A DNA stretch of 64,000 nt from Bacteroidota bacterium. Its GTDB lineage: Bacteria > Bacteroidota > Bacteroidia > AKYH767-A > OLB10. Below the pieces are notes generated by a model. The model did no database searches and was not told the origin of the DNA. It saw only the letters and a program-made list of their open reading frames with translations. Numbering within the stretch: the first letter of the stretch is position 1; each line of letters opens with the position of its first letter. Shown one piece after another: positions 18,094-26,279 of this stretch. Position numbers and translations under genes: made by a program. The stretch is from assembly GCA_018268195.1 (NCBI GenBank), contig JAFDWZ010000018.1, positions 19,104 through 83,103 of the forward strand, read 5' to 3'.

Positions 18094-18807
18094 TTAAAGC
18101 TCCTTTCGGAGAATATCTCTGAACTCGAAAAATCCCGTCTTACCCACAATCCATTCAGCTGCAGTAACTGCTCCTGCAGCAAAACCTCTTCGGTTGAATG
18201 CATGATGCATGATTTCAATAGTATCTTCTTCGCTGCGGTAATTTACAAGATGGGTTCCTGTTACTTCGTCAATGCGTTCACAGTAGATAGGTAATTTATT
18301 TTCTTTTTCCTCCAATGACCATCCGTCATAATTTTTATTGTATTTCAGAATATCGCCTGCAAGAGTGAGAGCAGTACCACTGGGTTTATCCTTCTTTTGC
18401 GTATGATGTGTTTCTTCAAGCCACACACTGTAAGGTTTATTTGCCATTAACTTTGCAAGGAGTTCATTTACCAGAAAAAATGCATTCACCCCAATGCTGA
18501 AGTTGGAGCCGAAAATTACGGAAGCATTTTTTTCTTCGGAATATGCTTTGAGGCTGGTGAGTTTATCGTACCAACCTGTGGTTCCAATCACTACAGGAAC
18601 TCCGGCATCAATACAATGTTTTGCATTTATCAGTGCACAGTCGGGTTTTGAAAATTCTATGGCAACATCAGCTTGCTGTAGTAATTCCCTGTTGAGCTGA
18701 GCAATATTTTCAGAGGTAATGCGTAATACAATTTCATGGTTGCGGATTAAAGCGGCAGCTTCAATTTCTTTTCCCATTTTCCCATAACCCAACAGTGCTA
18801 TTTTCAT
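18094..18807 (-). CDS. dapB: 4-hydroxy-tetrahydrodipicolinate reductase
   Basis: 237 residues. It reduces the dihydrodipicolinate precursor with NAD(P)H in the lysine and meso-diaminopimelate pathway, supplying peptidoglycan cross-links. The nucleotide-binding N-terminus is MKIALLGYGKMGKEIE, with VVIGTTGWYD in the middle and the substrate motif HHTQKKDKPSGTAL (E. coli HHRHKVDAPSGTAL). The length is typical for Bacteroidota, which have a shorter form than E. coli. It lies 8 bases after the DUF5683 gene and 10 before nth. Confidence 0.95.
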   Translation of the reverse strand: MKIALLGYGKMGKEIEAAALIRNHEIVLRITSENIAQLNRELLQQADVAIEFSKPDCALINAKHCIDAGVPVVIGTTGWYDKLTSLKAYSEEKNASVIFGSNFSIGVNAFFLVNELLAKLMANKPYSVWLEETHHTQKKDKPSGTALTLAGDILKYNKNYDGWSLEEKENKLPIYCERIDEVTGTHLVNYRSEEDTIEIMHHAFNRRGFAAGAVTAAEWIVGKTGFFEFRDILRKEL

Positions 18808-18815
18808 TCGGAAAA

Positions 18816-19433
18816 CTATTTTATTTGTAAGGTTAAACGCACGCCAGCAAATGCTGTATTATGAATCGGTGCCACTGCGGGTTCTGCTTTGAGGGTTAAA
18901 TCATCACTCACATCAAAGTAAAATAAATGAGCATCCACAGCAGCGTCAATAATGTTCAAAATATAAGTGACTCCCATTCCAATATATGCAAGGTCACGAT
19001 TTCTTCGATAATAGTTTTTTAAAACCCGCAGGTCGTCATCAGAATAAATATTTACATATGGGTCAACCGTAGAAGGGTCCCCGTCCAATCGGTCTTTAAA
19101 AGCATTTTTATAAATCACATACTGTTTGTTGTTATCCACAACAAAGTAGGTCAGTAATCCGCCCAAACCATAAATAACCGGTATCTTCCAGTATTTGCGA
19201 TTATAAGCTTGGCCGAGTCCGGGAAGTATAGCGGAATAAATAGTTGCTTTTCTGGGTGAGTGAATAATTGAAAGTGTATCCTTCACTGCAACCGAAACGG
19301 TGGTGTCAGTTACTATCACCGGTGCTTCAACCAGTTTATCTGCCAGTTTTTTTTTCGTGCTGTCAGTTTGAGCCAAAGCCCAGTGTACACAGCAAATAAA
19401 AAGCAGAAGGAAACTGATTATTTTATACTTCAT
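18816..19433 (-). CDS. DUF5683 membrane protein
   Basis: 205 residues with a signal peptide at 1-21. The DUF5683 core starts KATIYSAILPGLGQAYNRKYWKIP and continues with a membrane segment GLGGLLTYFVV. It then has RRNRDLAYIGMGVTYILNIIDAAVDAHLFYFDV, which is a second membrane-associated stretch typical of the family. The function is unknown. In many Bacteroidota this gene sits between parB and dapB/lepB, as here with parB (9 bases upstream) and dapB (8 bases downstream), so it may link envelope growth with chromosome partition; that is inference. Confidence 0.85.
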   Translation of the reverse strand: MKYKIISFLLLFICCVHWALAQTDSTKKKLADKLVEAPVIVTDTTVSVAVKDTLSIIHSPRKATIYSAILPGLGQAYNRKYWKIPVIYGLGGLLTYFVVDNNKQYVIYKNAFKDRLDGDPSTVDPYVNIYSDDDLRVLKNYYRRNRDLAYIGMGVTYILNIIDAAVDAHLFYFDVSDDLTLKAEPAVAPIHNTAFAGVRLTLQIK

Positions 19434-19442
19434 ACCATTGTA

Positions 19443-20330
19443 TCAGGCATCCAGCAAATCGAGCAAACGGTTAAGGTCGTCAGTAGAAAAATAAGTAAAG
19501 TGAATTTGTCCTGATCCGTTTTTTCTATGTTTTACTTCTATTTTAGTTTCAAACTTATCTTCCAGTCGTTTCTGAATTTGCTTGAACTCAAGCCCTTTCA
19601 AAAATTTTTCGCTGATGGAACTTTCTTTCTTTGCAGGTTTCACTGAGCCTCTTGCAATCTCTTCAACAGAGCGCACACTTAAATCATTTTCTACAATATC
19701 GTTGAAAATTTTCAATTGCATCATAGGGTCGCTGATGTTGATAATGGCACGTGCATGTCCCATGCTGATTTTATCATCGCGCAATGCAGCTTGTATTTGC
19801 GGTGGCAATTTCAATAACCGCAGATAGTTGTTTACTGTTGAGCGGTCTTTGCCTACACGCAGTCCAAGGTCCTCTTGTGTAAGTTTACATTCGTCAATCA
19901 AACGTTTGTAACTGATGGCAATTTCAATGGCGTTGAGATTTTCGCGTTGAATATTTTCTACCAGAGCCATCTCCAGCATGCTTTGGTCGTTAGCCACACG
20001 AATGTAAACAGGTACACTTTTTAATCCTGCTAACTGCGAAGCCCTGAATCGTCTTTCGCCTGAAATGATTTGGTATCGTTCAGCATTTACTTTTCTTACG
20101 GTGATAGGTTGAATAATGCCATGTACACGAATGGAGTCAGCGAGGTTTAAAAGCTCTTCTTCCTTAAATTCATTTCGTGGTTGAAATGGATTGGGTTCAA
20201 TCATTTCCACGGTAAGTGTAGTAATGTTTCCGGGTTGTATGGATGTAAATTCTTTTGGCTCTGTTACCGGCACACTGTTGTCAAGCAATGCACTCAGACC
20301 TTTGCCAAGTCCTGATTTCTTTTGTGTCAT
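19443..20330 (-). CDS. parB: Chromosome partition protein ParB
   Basis: 295 residues. It binds parS sites, spreads along DNA as a CTP-dependent clamp and stimulates ParA. The N-terminal tail KSGLGKGLSALLDNS is typical. The ParB N-terminal domain at about 33-125 holds NPFQPRNEFKEEEL and the CTP-binding GERRFRASQLAGL. The helix-turn-helix is at about 130-200 (LTQEDLGLRVGKDRSTVNNYLRLLKLP, then KISMGHARAI). The C-terminal dimerisation part ends in DDLNRLLDLLD. It follows parA after 43 bases. No good parS site was seen in the window. Confidence 0.94.
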   Translation of the reverse strand: MTQKKSGLGKGLSALLDNSVPVTEPKEFTSIQPGNITTLTVEMIEPNPFQPRNEFKEEELLNLADSIRVHGIIQPITVRKVNAERYQIISGERRFRASQLAGLKSVPVYIRVANDQSMLEMALVENIQRENLNAIEIAISYKRLIDECKLTQEDLGLRVGKDRSTVNNYLRLLKLPPQIQAALRDDKISMGHARAIINISDPMMQLKIFNDIVENDLSVRSVEEIARGSVKPAKKESSISEKFLKGLEFKQIQKRLEDKFETKIEVKHRKNGSGQIHFTYFSTDDLNRLLDLLDA

Positions 20331-20373
20331 TCGAAAATTGATTTTAATCCGGTAGGTTTAGCTCCGGCAGGTT

Positions 20374-21201
20374 TTAATTCATTTTTATTTTAGTGTCGTC
20401 AGACTTGAACACTTTGTCACGAGGAGGAACACCGGTAATATTATTTTTCTGAAGAATTTCGCGTGCAAGGTTCAAATAATTGATTGCCCCCTTGCTGTTG
20501 GCATCATGCATGATTATGGTTTCACCAAAACTTGGAGCTTCACCTAACTTGGTATTTCGTTGTATGATGGTGTTAAATACCATTTGCTGAAAATGTGTTT
20601 TTACTTCTTCCACCACTTGATTACTCAAACGGAGGCGTGAATCATACATGGTAAGCAGAATACCTTCAATGTTCAACTCAGGATTCAGGCGTGTTTGAAC
20701 GATATTGATAGTGTTAAGCAATTTGCCTAAACCTTCTAATGCGAAATACTCACATTGCACGGGAATAATTACACTATCGGCAGCACAAAGAGCATTGATA
20801 GTAATTAGACCCAATGAAGGAGAACAGTCAATAATGATGAAGTCATAATCAGCTTCAATTTTCTTGATGGCCTGTTTCATCATATACTCTCTGTTGGAGA
20901 GGTTTATCATTTCAATTTCGGCACCTACAAGGTCTATATGGGCAGGCAGCAAATTCAGATAAGGAGTTTTTGTTTCCAGAATCACATCAGCAGGATTTTC
21001 CTCATTGATGATACATTCGTAAATACTGCTTTTAATAATTCGTGGGTCGAAGCCTACGCCACTGGTGCTGTTAGCCTGAGGGTCGGCATCTATTAAAAGG
21101 GTTTTATATTCCAGTACTGCCAGACTTGCAGCCAGATTGATGGCAGTAGTTGTTTTTCCAACTCCGCCTTTCTGATTCGCTATTGCAATAGTTTTTGCCA
21201 T
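20374..21201 (-). CDS. parA: Chromosome partition ATPase ParA
   Basis: 275 residues. ParA/Soj ATPase that binds DNA non-specifically and drives segregation of ParB-parS complexes. The deviant Walker A is NQKGGVGKTTTAINLAAS, with signature Lys. Walker A' LLIDADPQANSTSG and Walker B FIIIDCSPSLGLITINAL follow, then VIIPVQCEYFALEGLGKLL. The length is that of chromosomal ParA without an N-terminal regulator domain. It begins 25 bases after the UPF0173 hydrolase gene, and parB follows, so the promoter at 21937-21965 may drive the whole run. Confidence 0.95.
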   Translation of the reverse strand: MAKTIAIANQKGGVGKTTTAINLAASLAVLEYKTLLIDADPQANSTSGVGFDPRIIKSSIYECIINEENPADVILETKTPYLNLLPAHIDLVGAEIEMINLSNREYMMKQAIKKIEADYDFIIIDCSPSLGLITINALCAADSVIIPVQCEYFALEGLGKLLNTINIVQTRLNPELNIEGILLTMYDSRLRLSNQVVEEVKTHFQQMVFNTIIQRNTKLGEAPSFGETIIMHDANSKGAINYLNLAREILQKNNITGVPPRDKVFKSDDTKIKMN

Positions 21202-21226
21202 TTTCTGATTGTTTTTGAGAAAGCTG

Positions 21227-21907
21227 TTAAATGGTTATAGATTCTCCGATATTCATTAATAATAATTCTTTTCCTGCATTGGTAAATTTTTCTTTTGCCT
21301 CTTGATGGTCAATTTTGATAGGAGGGAAGGTGTCGTAATGCATACCAATAACCTTGTCGCAATTTACAAACTCAGAGGCAATAATTGCATTATCAATCCC
21401 CATAGTGAAATTACTTCCTATCGGTAACATGCAGATGTCAATTCGCTTGTAATCACCAATCAGTTTCATGTCATAGGTAAGAGCTGTGTCACCGGAGTAA
21501 TAAACGTTCCGGTGAGAAGTTTCGATTAAAAATCCCATTGCACTGCCGCCATACGAGCCATCAGGCATGGAACTGCTGTGAATGGCATTTACACACTTCA
21601 GCTTACCGAAATCGAAAAAATAATGTCCGCCAATATTCATAGCATGCACACGGTTGATACCCTTTTCCTGCACCCAGTTACAAATTTCGAAGTTGCTGAC
21701 AACAAGCGCATTGGTTTGATGTGCCAGAGCAACTGCATCGGCCGTATGATCTTCATGTCCATGAGATATTAGGATATAATCAGCTTTAATGTTCTTTAGC
21801 TGTATATCTTTTGCCAGCGGATTTCCGGTTATAAACGGGTCAAAAACAATGGTTTTGCCATTAACTTCAACGGCAAAACATGCATGTCCGTAATATGTAA
21901 TCTTCAT
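21227..21907 (-). CDS. UPF0173 family metal-dependent hydrolase (beta-lactamase fold)
   Basis: 226 residues from the ATG at 21907; a GTG just before it is less likely. Metallo-beta-lactamase fold: MKITYYGHACFAVEVNGK start, then the metal-binding motif ISHGHEDHTADA (HxHxDH variant) and YSGDTALTYDM. It ends near VIGMHYDTFPPIKID, a histidine that also binds metal. The UPF0173 family includes L-ascorbate-6-phosphate lactonase-like and other hydrolases with no settled substrate. It is the first gene of the par-dapB-nth operon. Confidence 0.88.
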   Translation of the reverse strand: MKITYYGHACFAVEVNGKTIVFDPFITGNPLAKDIQLKNIKADYILISHGHEDHTADAVALAHQTNALVVSNFEICNWVQEKGINRVHAMNIGGHYFFDFGKLKCVNAIHSSSMPDGSYGGSAMGFLIETSHRNVYYSGDTALTYDMKLIGDYKRIDICMLPIGSNFTMGIDNAIIASEFVNCDKVIGMHYDTFPPIKIDHQEAKEKFTNAGKELLLMNIGESITI

Positions 21908-21936
21908 CACCTTTCCTACAAAAATTTAACAAAACG

Positions 21937-21965
21937 CAAAGGTAACATGCGTTAAGGTTCACAAA
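21937..21965 (-). promoter_or_regulatory. Promoter of the hydrolase-parA-parB-DUF5683-dapB-nth operon
   Basis: On the minus strand TTTG (21965-21962), 17 bases, TACCTTTG (21944-21937), both exact matches to the Bacteroidota consensus. It is 29 bases before the ATG at 21907. The six genes downstream are separated by 25, 43, 9, 8 and 10 bases, which supports one transcript. Confidence 0.65.
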
Positions 21966-22110
21966 GAATAAAATTATAAACAAACCCATGTCTTTGTGAG
22001 AGGAAAATGCAGAGTTATTAACAATTTCATATTAATTGTTCATAAGTGCTTACGCTGAAAGAACAAAGTACAAATTCATAAAATCTTCGTTTCGTATCCG
22101 CCAGGAAAAT

Positions 22111-22118
22111 TATCTTTG
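22111..22118 (+). promoter_or_regulatory. -7 promoter box of the FKBP gene
   Basis: TATCTTTG, an exact TAnnTTTG, 23 bases before the ATG at 22142. The -33 partner is weak (TTCG at 22091-22094). Confidence 0.45.
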
Positions 22119-22141
22119 CGCGAATTTTCAAAAAAGTTAAA

Positions 22142-22849
22142 ATGAACAAAAGTAAATTGGCAGTTTTATGTTTTCTGGCATCTGCATTCAGTGCATGTGG
22201 GCAAAAAAACAAAGGTGGCTCTGCAATTAAAACCACCGTTGACTCGGTAAGCTACGGCATTGGGGTTTCCATAGGCGAAAACTTCAAGAAAGAAGGGCTT
22301 ACAGACATGAACATTGATGTAATGGCACGCGGAATTTCTGAAGCTATGAAAGGTGAAAAAACGGAACTGAGCATGGAGCAGATAAAATCCGTAATTGATT
22401 CTTACATGGGTGAGAAGCAAAAGGTGAAAGATGCCGAAGCTCAGGCTAAAGGCGCTGCAAACCTTGAAAAAGGTAAAAAATTCCTTGAAGAAAATGGTAA
22501 ACGCCAAGGTGTAGTTACTTTACCAAGCGGATTGGAGTATGAAATCATCAAAGAAGGTAACGGTCCAAAACCTAAAGCTGATGACATGGTGACTACTCAC
22601 TATCACGGAACGCTAATTGACGGTAAAGTGTTCGACAGTTCAGTTGAGCGTGGTCAGCCGGCTCAGTTTGCTTTAAATCAGGTTATCCCCGCATGGACAG
22701 AAGCACTGCAACTTATGCCTGTTGGGTCGAAATGGAAATTATTTGTTCCCGCAAATCTTGCTTATGGCGAGCATGGTGCCGGTGGCGTAATAGGACCTAA
22801 TGAAACATTGATTTTTGAAGTGGAACTTCTTTCAATAGATAAAAAGTAA
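22142..22849 (+). CDS. FKBP-type peptidyl-prolyl cis-trans isomerase lipoprotein (Mip-like)
   Basis: 235 residues. Catalyses isomerisation of Xaa-Pro bonds during folding of exported proteins. The signal peptide ends in SAFSAC, so Cys19 is probably lipidated. An FKBP N-terminal dimerisation region lies at about 30-125, with a Lys/Glu-rich helix (KVKDAEAQAKGAANLEKG). The FKBP domain is at about 130-235: VTTHYHGTLIDGKVFDSS, then VIPAWTEALQLMPVGSKWKL and NLAYGEHGAGGVIGPNETL carry the active-site residues (Tyr, Phe-Asp, Val-Ile, Trp). It is monocistronic, with its own promoter and terminator. Confidence 0.93.
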   Translation: MNKSKLAVLCFLASAFSACGQKNKGGSAIKTTVDSVSYGIGVSIGENFKKEGLTDMNIDVMARGISEAMKGEKTELSMEQIKSVIDSYMGEKQKVKDAEAQAKGAANLEKGKKFLEENGKRQGVVTLPSGLEYEIIKEGNGPKPKADDMVTTHYHGTLIDGKVFDSSVERGQPAQFALNQVIPAWTEALQLMPVGSKWKLFVPANLAYGEHGAGGVIGPNETLIFEVELLSIDKK

Positions 22850-22868
22850 TCACAGATTTTTAAGTGAA

Positions 22869-22901
22869 AAAAAAAGCTGCCCATCAAAGGCAGCTTTTTT
22901 T
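22869..22901. terminator. Bidirectional rho-independent terminator between FKBP and TPR genes
   Basis: Stem GCTGCC (22876-22881) with GGCAGC (22889-22894), loop of 7, flanked by A tract on the left and 7 T on the right. It works on either strand. The stop codon of the converging TPR membrane protein gene lies within its T tract. Confidence 0.85.
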
Positions 22902-24843
22902 ATTTAGCCGAGCCGAATTTCTCCGGATCAAGTTGTGAGGCTTTTGCCAGATAAGATTGGGCATTGTTTTCGTCTCCCTTGAAACGATAGGTTAATCCGA
23001 TATAATAGTAGGCTTGAGCAAGATTTGGGTTCAGCTTAATTGCTTTAAAAAAATAATTCAATGCCGTATCGTATTGTTGAAGCATGCCATACGTACTGCC
23101 TAAGTTCATATAAGCTTCCGGATAATTTGGATTGTATTTAATAGCTTTTTGATAAACATCCTGTGCTTCCTTAACTTTTCCGGAATTGAAATATAGCGAA
23201 CCCAAATTGTTGTACACCACTGCATCCGAAGGATTGGCTTCAATAGCTTTCTGATAACTCTCTAAAGAGTTTTTGTAATCTTTTCTTTTGTCGTAGATAA
23301 TTCCCATCTGATTATAGGCATCACCGAATGGATAGATGGCAACAGATTTCTTAAGTTCACTTAAAGCAAGCAGTTGTAATGAATCTATTTCCTTCGGGCT
23401 TTTGCCTTTTGTGTTTTCACTTTTCGATAAATAATTTCCAAGGTAATAATGAGTTCGTGTACTGTTTGGCGCCAACAACACATCATTGGAATAAAGACTG
23501 TAATTACTTTTCCAAACGGTATTTCTTGCTATGGTTTTAATACTGAATAACAGGATGATGATTAACAGTGGTAGGAGTACTTTACTATTCTTACTCATAA
23601 ACTCTTTGAGAGAAACACTCCATGATGATGATACCAACATAGTGCCTACATAACCTGCAACAATGCAAATACCAAAAACTGCTGTGTATAGAAAGCGTTC
23701 GCCAAAAGAAGAACCTATGATGTAGAATATATTTGAATAAAGACTCATTGAAATCAGGTAGAAAAGAATTCCGAAAGCAATCAATTTGTTTTTTCTGAAT
23801 GCCCATATTGCATAAATCAGCATGGCAGCATAAATCAAAAAGGAAATAATAAAACGAAAATCGGATAAATCAGTAAGAGGAATCTGATTGTAGGAGTAAT
23901 CAAAAATTAAAGGATGTGGAAGGAATATCAGCTTAAGGTACATGCCTAAGATGAGCACTGCTGTTGCAAAACGCTGATCAAATGATTTAGCTGCCATCAG
24001 CAGATTATCGGCTACGGAAGGGTCTCCATGTGGAATTTTGCTGAGGATGGAATATCGTACAAGGAGAAAAAACAATGTAACACCCAGAAACAAGGCAATG
24101 CTTAATCCGGAAGATGGTTTTTTAGCCTGTCCGGAATTTTCCGGTTTAAATGAAATTATGAGCAGTGGAAAAACAGCCAGAAAGGTGATGGAAGATTCTT
24201 TGCTGAAAAAAGCAATCAGAAAAGAAAGTGCTCCTGACAACAAAGTCGTGATGTTGCCATTGCTGAAATACCTGAGCAATTGTTGCGCTGCAATAATGCA
24301 GAATAAAAATGATAAAATCTCATCCATACTCTTGATATTGGCAACCACTTCGGTGTGGATGGGATGCGCAATAAACAACAAGGAGGTAACGAATGCAAAA
24401 AGTTGATTATTGAATAGCAGCATACAAAATCTGAACAGCAGGAAACCTGTTAAAGCATATAACAATATGTTCAACAAGTGCAGCGGCATCGGATTGTCGC
24501 CAAACAGCTGCCATGACAATGCAAATATGGATTTAGGCAGTGGACGATATAATTCATCCGTTGAAAGAGTGTATCCACTTCTGTAGGAGCTTGTGAAAAT
24601 TTCAGGAATAGCTTTAACTCCTTGTTTGGTAACATTGTTTTCGAGTATTACTGAATAATCATCCAATACAAAACCATGATTTAAAGTATTAGCATAAAGT
24701 ACCAATCCTACCAATGCTACAATACAAGCAAGCAAGGTATTGGTTCTGACAATGGAAGCCTTCTTCTCTTTTTCGGCTTTAATCTGTTGTTGCGCCTGAC
24801 GGCTTTCGGCAATTTTCTTGTCTTTCTTTCCGGCTCCTGCCAT
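22900..24843 (-). CDS. Multi-pass membrane protein with C-terminal TPRs (TMTC / GT-C-like)
   Basis: 647 residues. A Lys-rich cytoplasmic start is followed by about 10 or 11 membrane helices up to about residue 440. The first loop has NHGFVLDDYSVILENN, and the LDDY acidic pair with LYRPLPKSIFALSW resembles the GT-C-type enzymes of the TMTC (O-mannosyltransferase) group and bacterial DUF1736 proteins. The C-terminal 200 residues hold four to five tetratricopeptide repeats (YNQMGIIYDKRKDYKNSLES, VVYNNLGSLYFNSGKVKEAQ, AYMNLGSTYGMLQQYDTALN, AYYYIGLTYRFKGDENNAQS). A glycosyltransferase role is inferred, and the lipid donor is unknown. It is the last gene of an operon after an SDR and a TPR lipoprotein. 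Confidence 0.75.
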   Translation of the reverse strand: MAGAGKKDKKIAESRQAQQQIKAEKEKKASIVRTNTLLACIVALVGLVLYANTLNHGFVLDDYSVILENNVTKQGVKAIPEIFTSSYRSGYTLSTDELYRPLPKSIFALSWQLFGDNPMPLHLLNILLYALTGFLLFRFCMLLFNNQLFAFVTSLLFIAHPIHTEVVANIKSMDEILSFLFCIIAAQQLLRYFSNGNITTLLSGALSFLIAFFSKESSITFLAVFPLLIISFKPENSGQAKKPSSGLSIALFLGVTLFFLLVRYSILSKIPHGDPSVADNLLMAAKSFDQRFATAVLILGMYLKLIFLPHPLIFDYSYNQIPLTDLSDFRFIISFLIYAAMLIYAIWAFRKNKLIAFGILFYLISMSLYSNIFYIIGSSFGERFLYTAVFGICIVAGYVGTMLVSSSWSVSLKEFMSKNSKVLLPLLIIILLFSIKTIARNTVWKSNYSLYSNDVLLAPNSTRTHYYLGNYLSKSENTKGKSPKEIDSLQLLALSELKKSVAIYPFGDAYNQMGIIYDKRKDYKNSLESYQKAIEANPSDAVVYNNLGSLYFNSGKVKEAQDVYQKAIKYNPNYPEAYMNLGSTYGMLQQYDTALNYFFKAIKLNPNLAQAYYYIGLTYRFKGDENNAQSYLAKASQLDPEKFGSAK

Positions 24844-24848
24844 ATCCG

Positions 24849-25388
24849 TTATTTGCTTGAAGAAGTTTTTGAGCTATCTGGTTCCACAGACACATCTTTT
24901 ATAATATCTTCTGCACTTTTTCCCAAATGCTGAAGTGAAAACAGGGCACTTTCTTTCATCTCATGATTAGGATATCGTTGAATGAATTCTTCATAATATT
25001 TTCTTGCACTTGCAGTATCTCCCAGGCTGTTTTCATTAATAAATCCTTGCAGAAACAAAGCATATCCTGCACGGCTGCTATTCGGATATTTTTCAGAAAC
25101 AATATGGAAAAATTCAAGTGAATTTTGAAAGGCATTGATACCGGAAGAAACATCACCCGCTTTGAAAAGATAGTCAGCAGAAATGGTGTCGTCAGGAAAT
25201 TTCTCAGCGTAATACCGATACAGCGTAATTACTTCCCTTGCTTTATTAGGATTTATCGAATGATCTTTTTCAGCGAAGAGTGCATTTTCTTTATCATTGA
25301 TTTCTGATTTTAATTTCTCTTTGGTGTTAACACAGGAAGAAATGGCAATAACCATTGCAATAAGAAATGTAATTTTTTTTATGTTCAT
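24849..25388 (-). CDS. TPR-containing lipoprotein
   Basis: 179 residues from the ATG at 25388, which starts the signal peptide MNIKKITFLIAMVIAISSC with Cys19 as the lipid site. An earlier ATG at 25415 overlaps the SDR stop codon and is less suited to a lipoprotein. The rest contains YbgF/CpoB-like tetratricopeptide units (EVITLYRYYAEKFPDDTIS, NSLEFFHIVSEKYPNSSRAG, ARKYYEEFIQRYPNHEMKES). It is probably a periplasmic or outer-membrane scaffold. The TPR membrane protein gene starts 5 bases after its stop. Confidence 0.75.
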   Translation of the reverse strand: MNIKKITFLIAMVIAISSCVNTKEKLKSEINDKENALFAEKDHSINPNKAREVITLYRYYAEKFPDDTISADYLFKAGDVSSGINAFQNSLEFFHIVSEKYPNSSRAGYALFLQGFINENSLGDTASARKYYEEFIQRYPNHEMKESALFSLQHLGKSAEDIIKDVSVEPDSSKTSSSK

Positions 25389-25411
25389 GATAATTTGATT
25401 GAATGTTTCTG

Positions 25412-26218
25412 TCAAGTAAAGGGCGAGTCAGGTTCACGTGCTACAAAGTTATATACAATTTTATCCATCCACGATGGGAATAATTTATTCAGCATAACGG
25501 TAAGCTTTCCGTTTGTTGTAAGTATAAGGTCGCGTTTACGTTTCAAAACGGCATTATAAATGTGAAAGGCAACTTCTTCAGCTTTCATCAGTTTAGATTC
25601 ATCTAATGGAGTTTCCTGCTGAGATTTCCCGTCTTTATTTAAGGCAGTTTTTCGTATGTTACTCGAAGTATATCCGGGACAGGCAACCAGCACGTGCAAA
25701 TTGTTTTTCCTGTTTTCAGTACGAAGAGTTTCCAAAAAACCTTCCATTGCAAATTTGCTTGCACTGTAAGCACAACGTCCGGGAAGACCTTTTTTTCCCG
25801 CAATGGATGATACTCCTACCACCGAGCCATGAGATTTCAAGAGGTAGGGTAGTGCATATTTTGTACAGTAAACTGTACCCCAGAAATTTATATTCATCAC
25901 CTGATGCATTACCTCAAGAGAAAGATCGTGAAACAATGCCCGCATAGAGATGCCTGCATTATTTATCAGCACATCAATGTTTCCATAGGCTTCAATGGTT
26001 GCATCAATAAGATGTTTACAATCTGATTCTAAGGACACATCAGTAGGTATGGCTATGCAATTTCCGTAATGTTGTTTTAATTCATCTGCTATTGCCTGTA
26101 GCTGCTCCTTATTACGGGCGGCAATCGCTATTTTACATCCTTGCTGTGCAAAATATTTTGCGCATGCTTTTCCTATTCCTGATGATGCACCGGTGATGAT
26201 TACAACTTTGTCTTTCAA
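25412..26218 (-). CDS. Short-chain dehydrogenase/reductase
   Basis: 268 residues with a classical SDR Rossmann fold: cofactor motif GASSGIGKACA, NNAG at IDVLINNAGISMRAL, and catalytic Ser (GVSSIAGKKG), Tyr and Lys in YSASKFAM. The substrate is unknown; the ending (VMLNKLFPSWMDKIVYNFVA) is like the membrane-associated DHRS7-type SDRs. It is the first gene of a three-gene operon with the TPR lipoprotein and TPR membrane protein, and is divergent from the double-GNAT gene. Confidence 0.85.
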   Translation of the reverse strand: MKDKVVIITGASSGIGKACAKYFAQQGCKIAIAARNKEQLQAIADELKQHYGNCIAIPTDVSLESDCKHLIDATIEAYGNIDVLINNAGISMRALFHDLSLEVMHQVMNINFWGTVYCTKYALPYLLKSHGSVVGVSSIAGKKGLPGRCAYSASKFAMEGFLETLRTENRKNNLHVLVACPGYTSSNIRKTALNKDGKSQQETPLDESKLMKAEEVAFHIYNAVLKRKRDLILTTNGKLTVMLNKLFPSWMDKIVYNFVAREPDSPFT

Positions 26219-26249
26219 CTTATTGATTTTATTAGAAAAATGCTCTCGG

Positions 26250-26279
26250 CAAAATTAAATAGTTTTGTAGCCTATGCAA
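26250..26279 (-). promoter_or_regulatory. Promoter of the SDR-TPR-TPR operon
   Basis: Minus strand TTG (26279-26277), 19 bases, TAATTTTG (26257-26250), an exact TAnnTTTG, 31 bases before the ATG at 26218. It is back to back with a -7 box for the divergent gene at 26260-26267. Confidence 0.5.
26260..26267 (+). promoter_or_regulatory. -7 box abutting the double-GNAT gene start
   Basis: TAGTTTTG matches TAnnTTTG, with the ATG 6 bases downstream, so a nearly leaderless transcript is possible. No -33 TTG is found at the expected distance, so support is moderate. Confidence 0.35.

Noticed and set aside
25430..25445. AGGTTCACGTGCTACA as a possible parS site, about 4 kb from parAB
   Set aside because: It shares only about 12 of 16 bases with the known parS palindrome TGTTTCACGTGAAACA and lies inside the SDR gene. 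Likely chance; no other candidate was seen.
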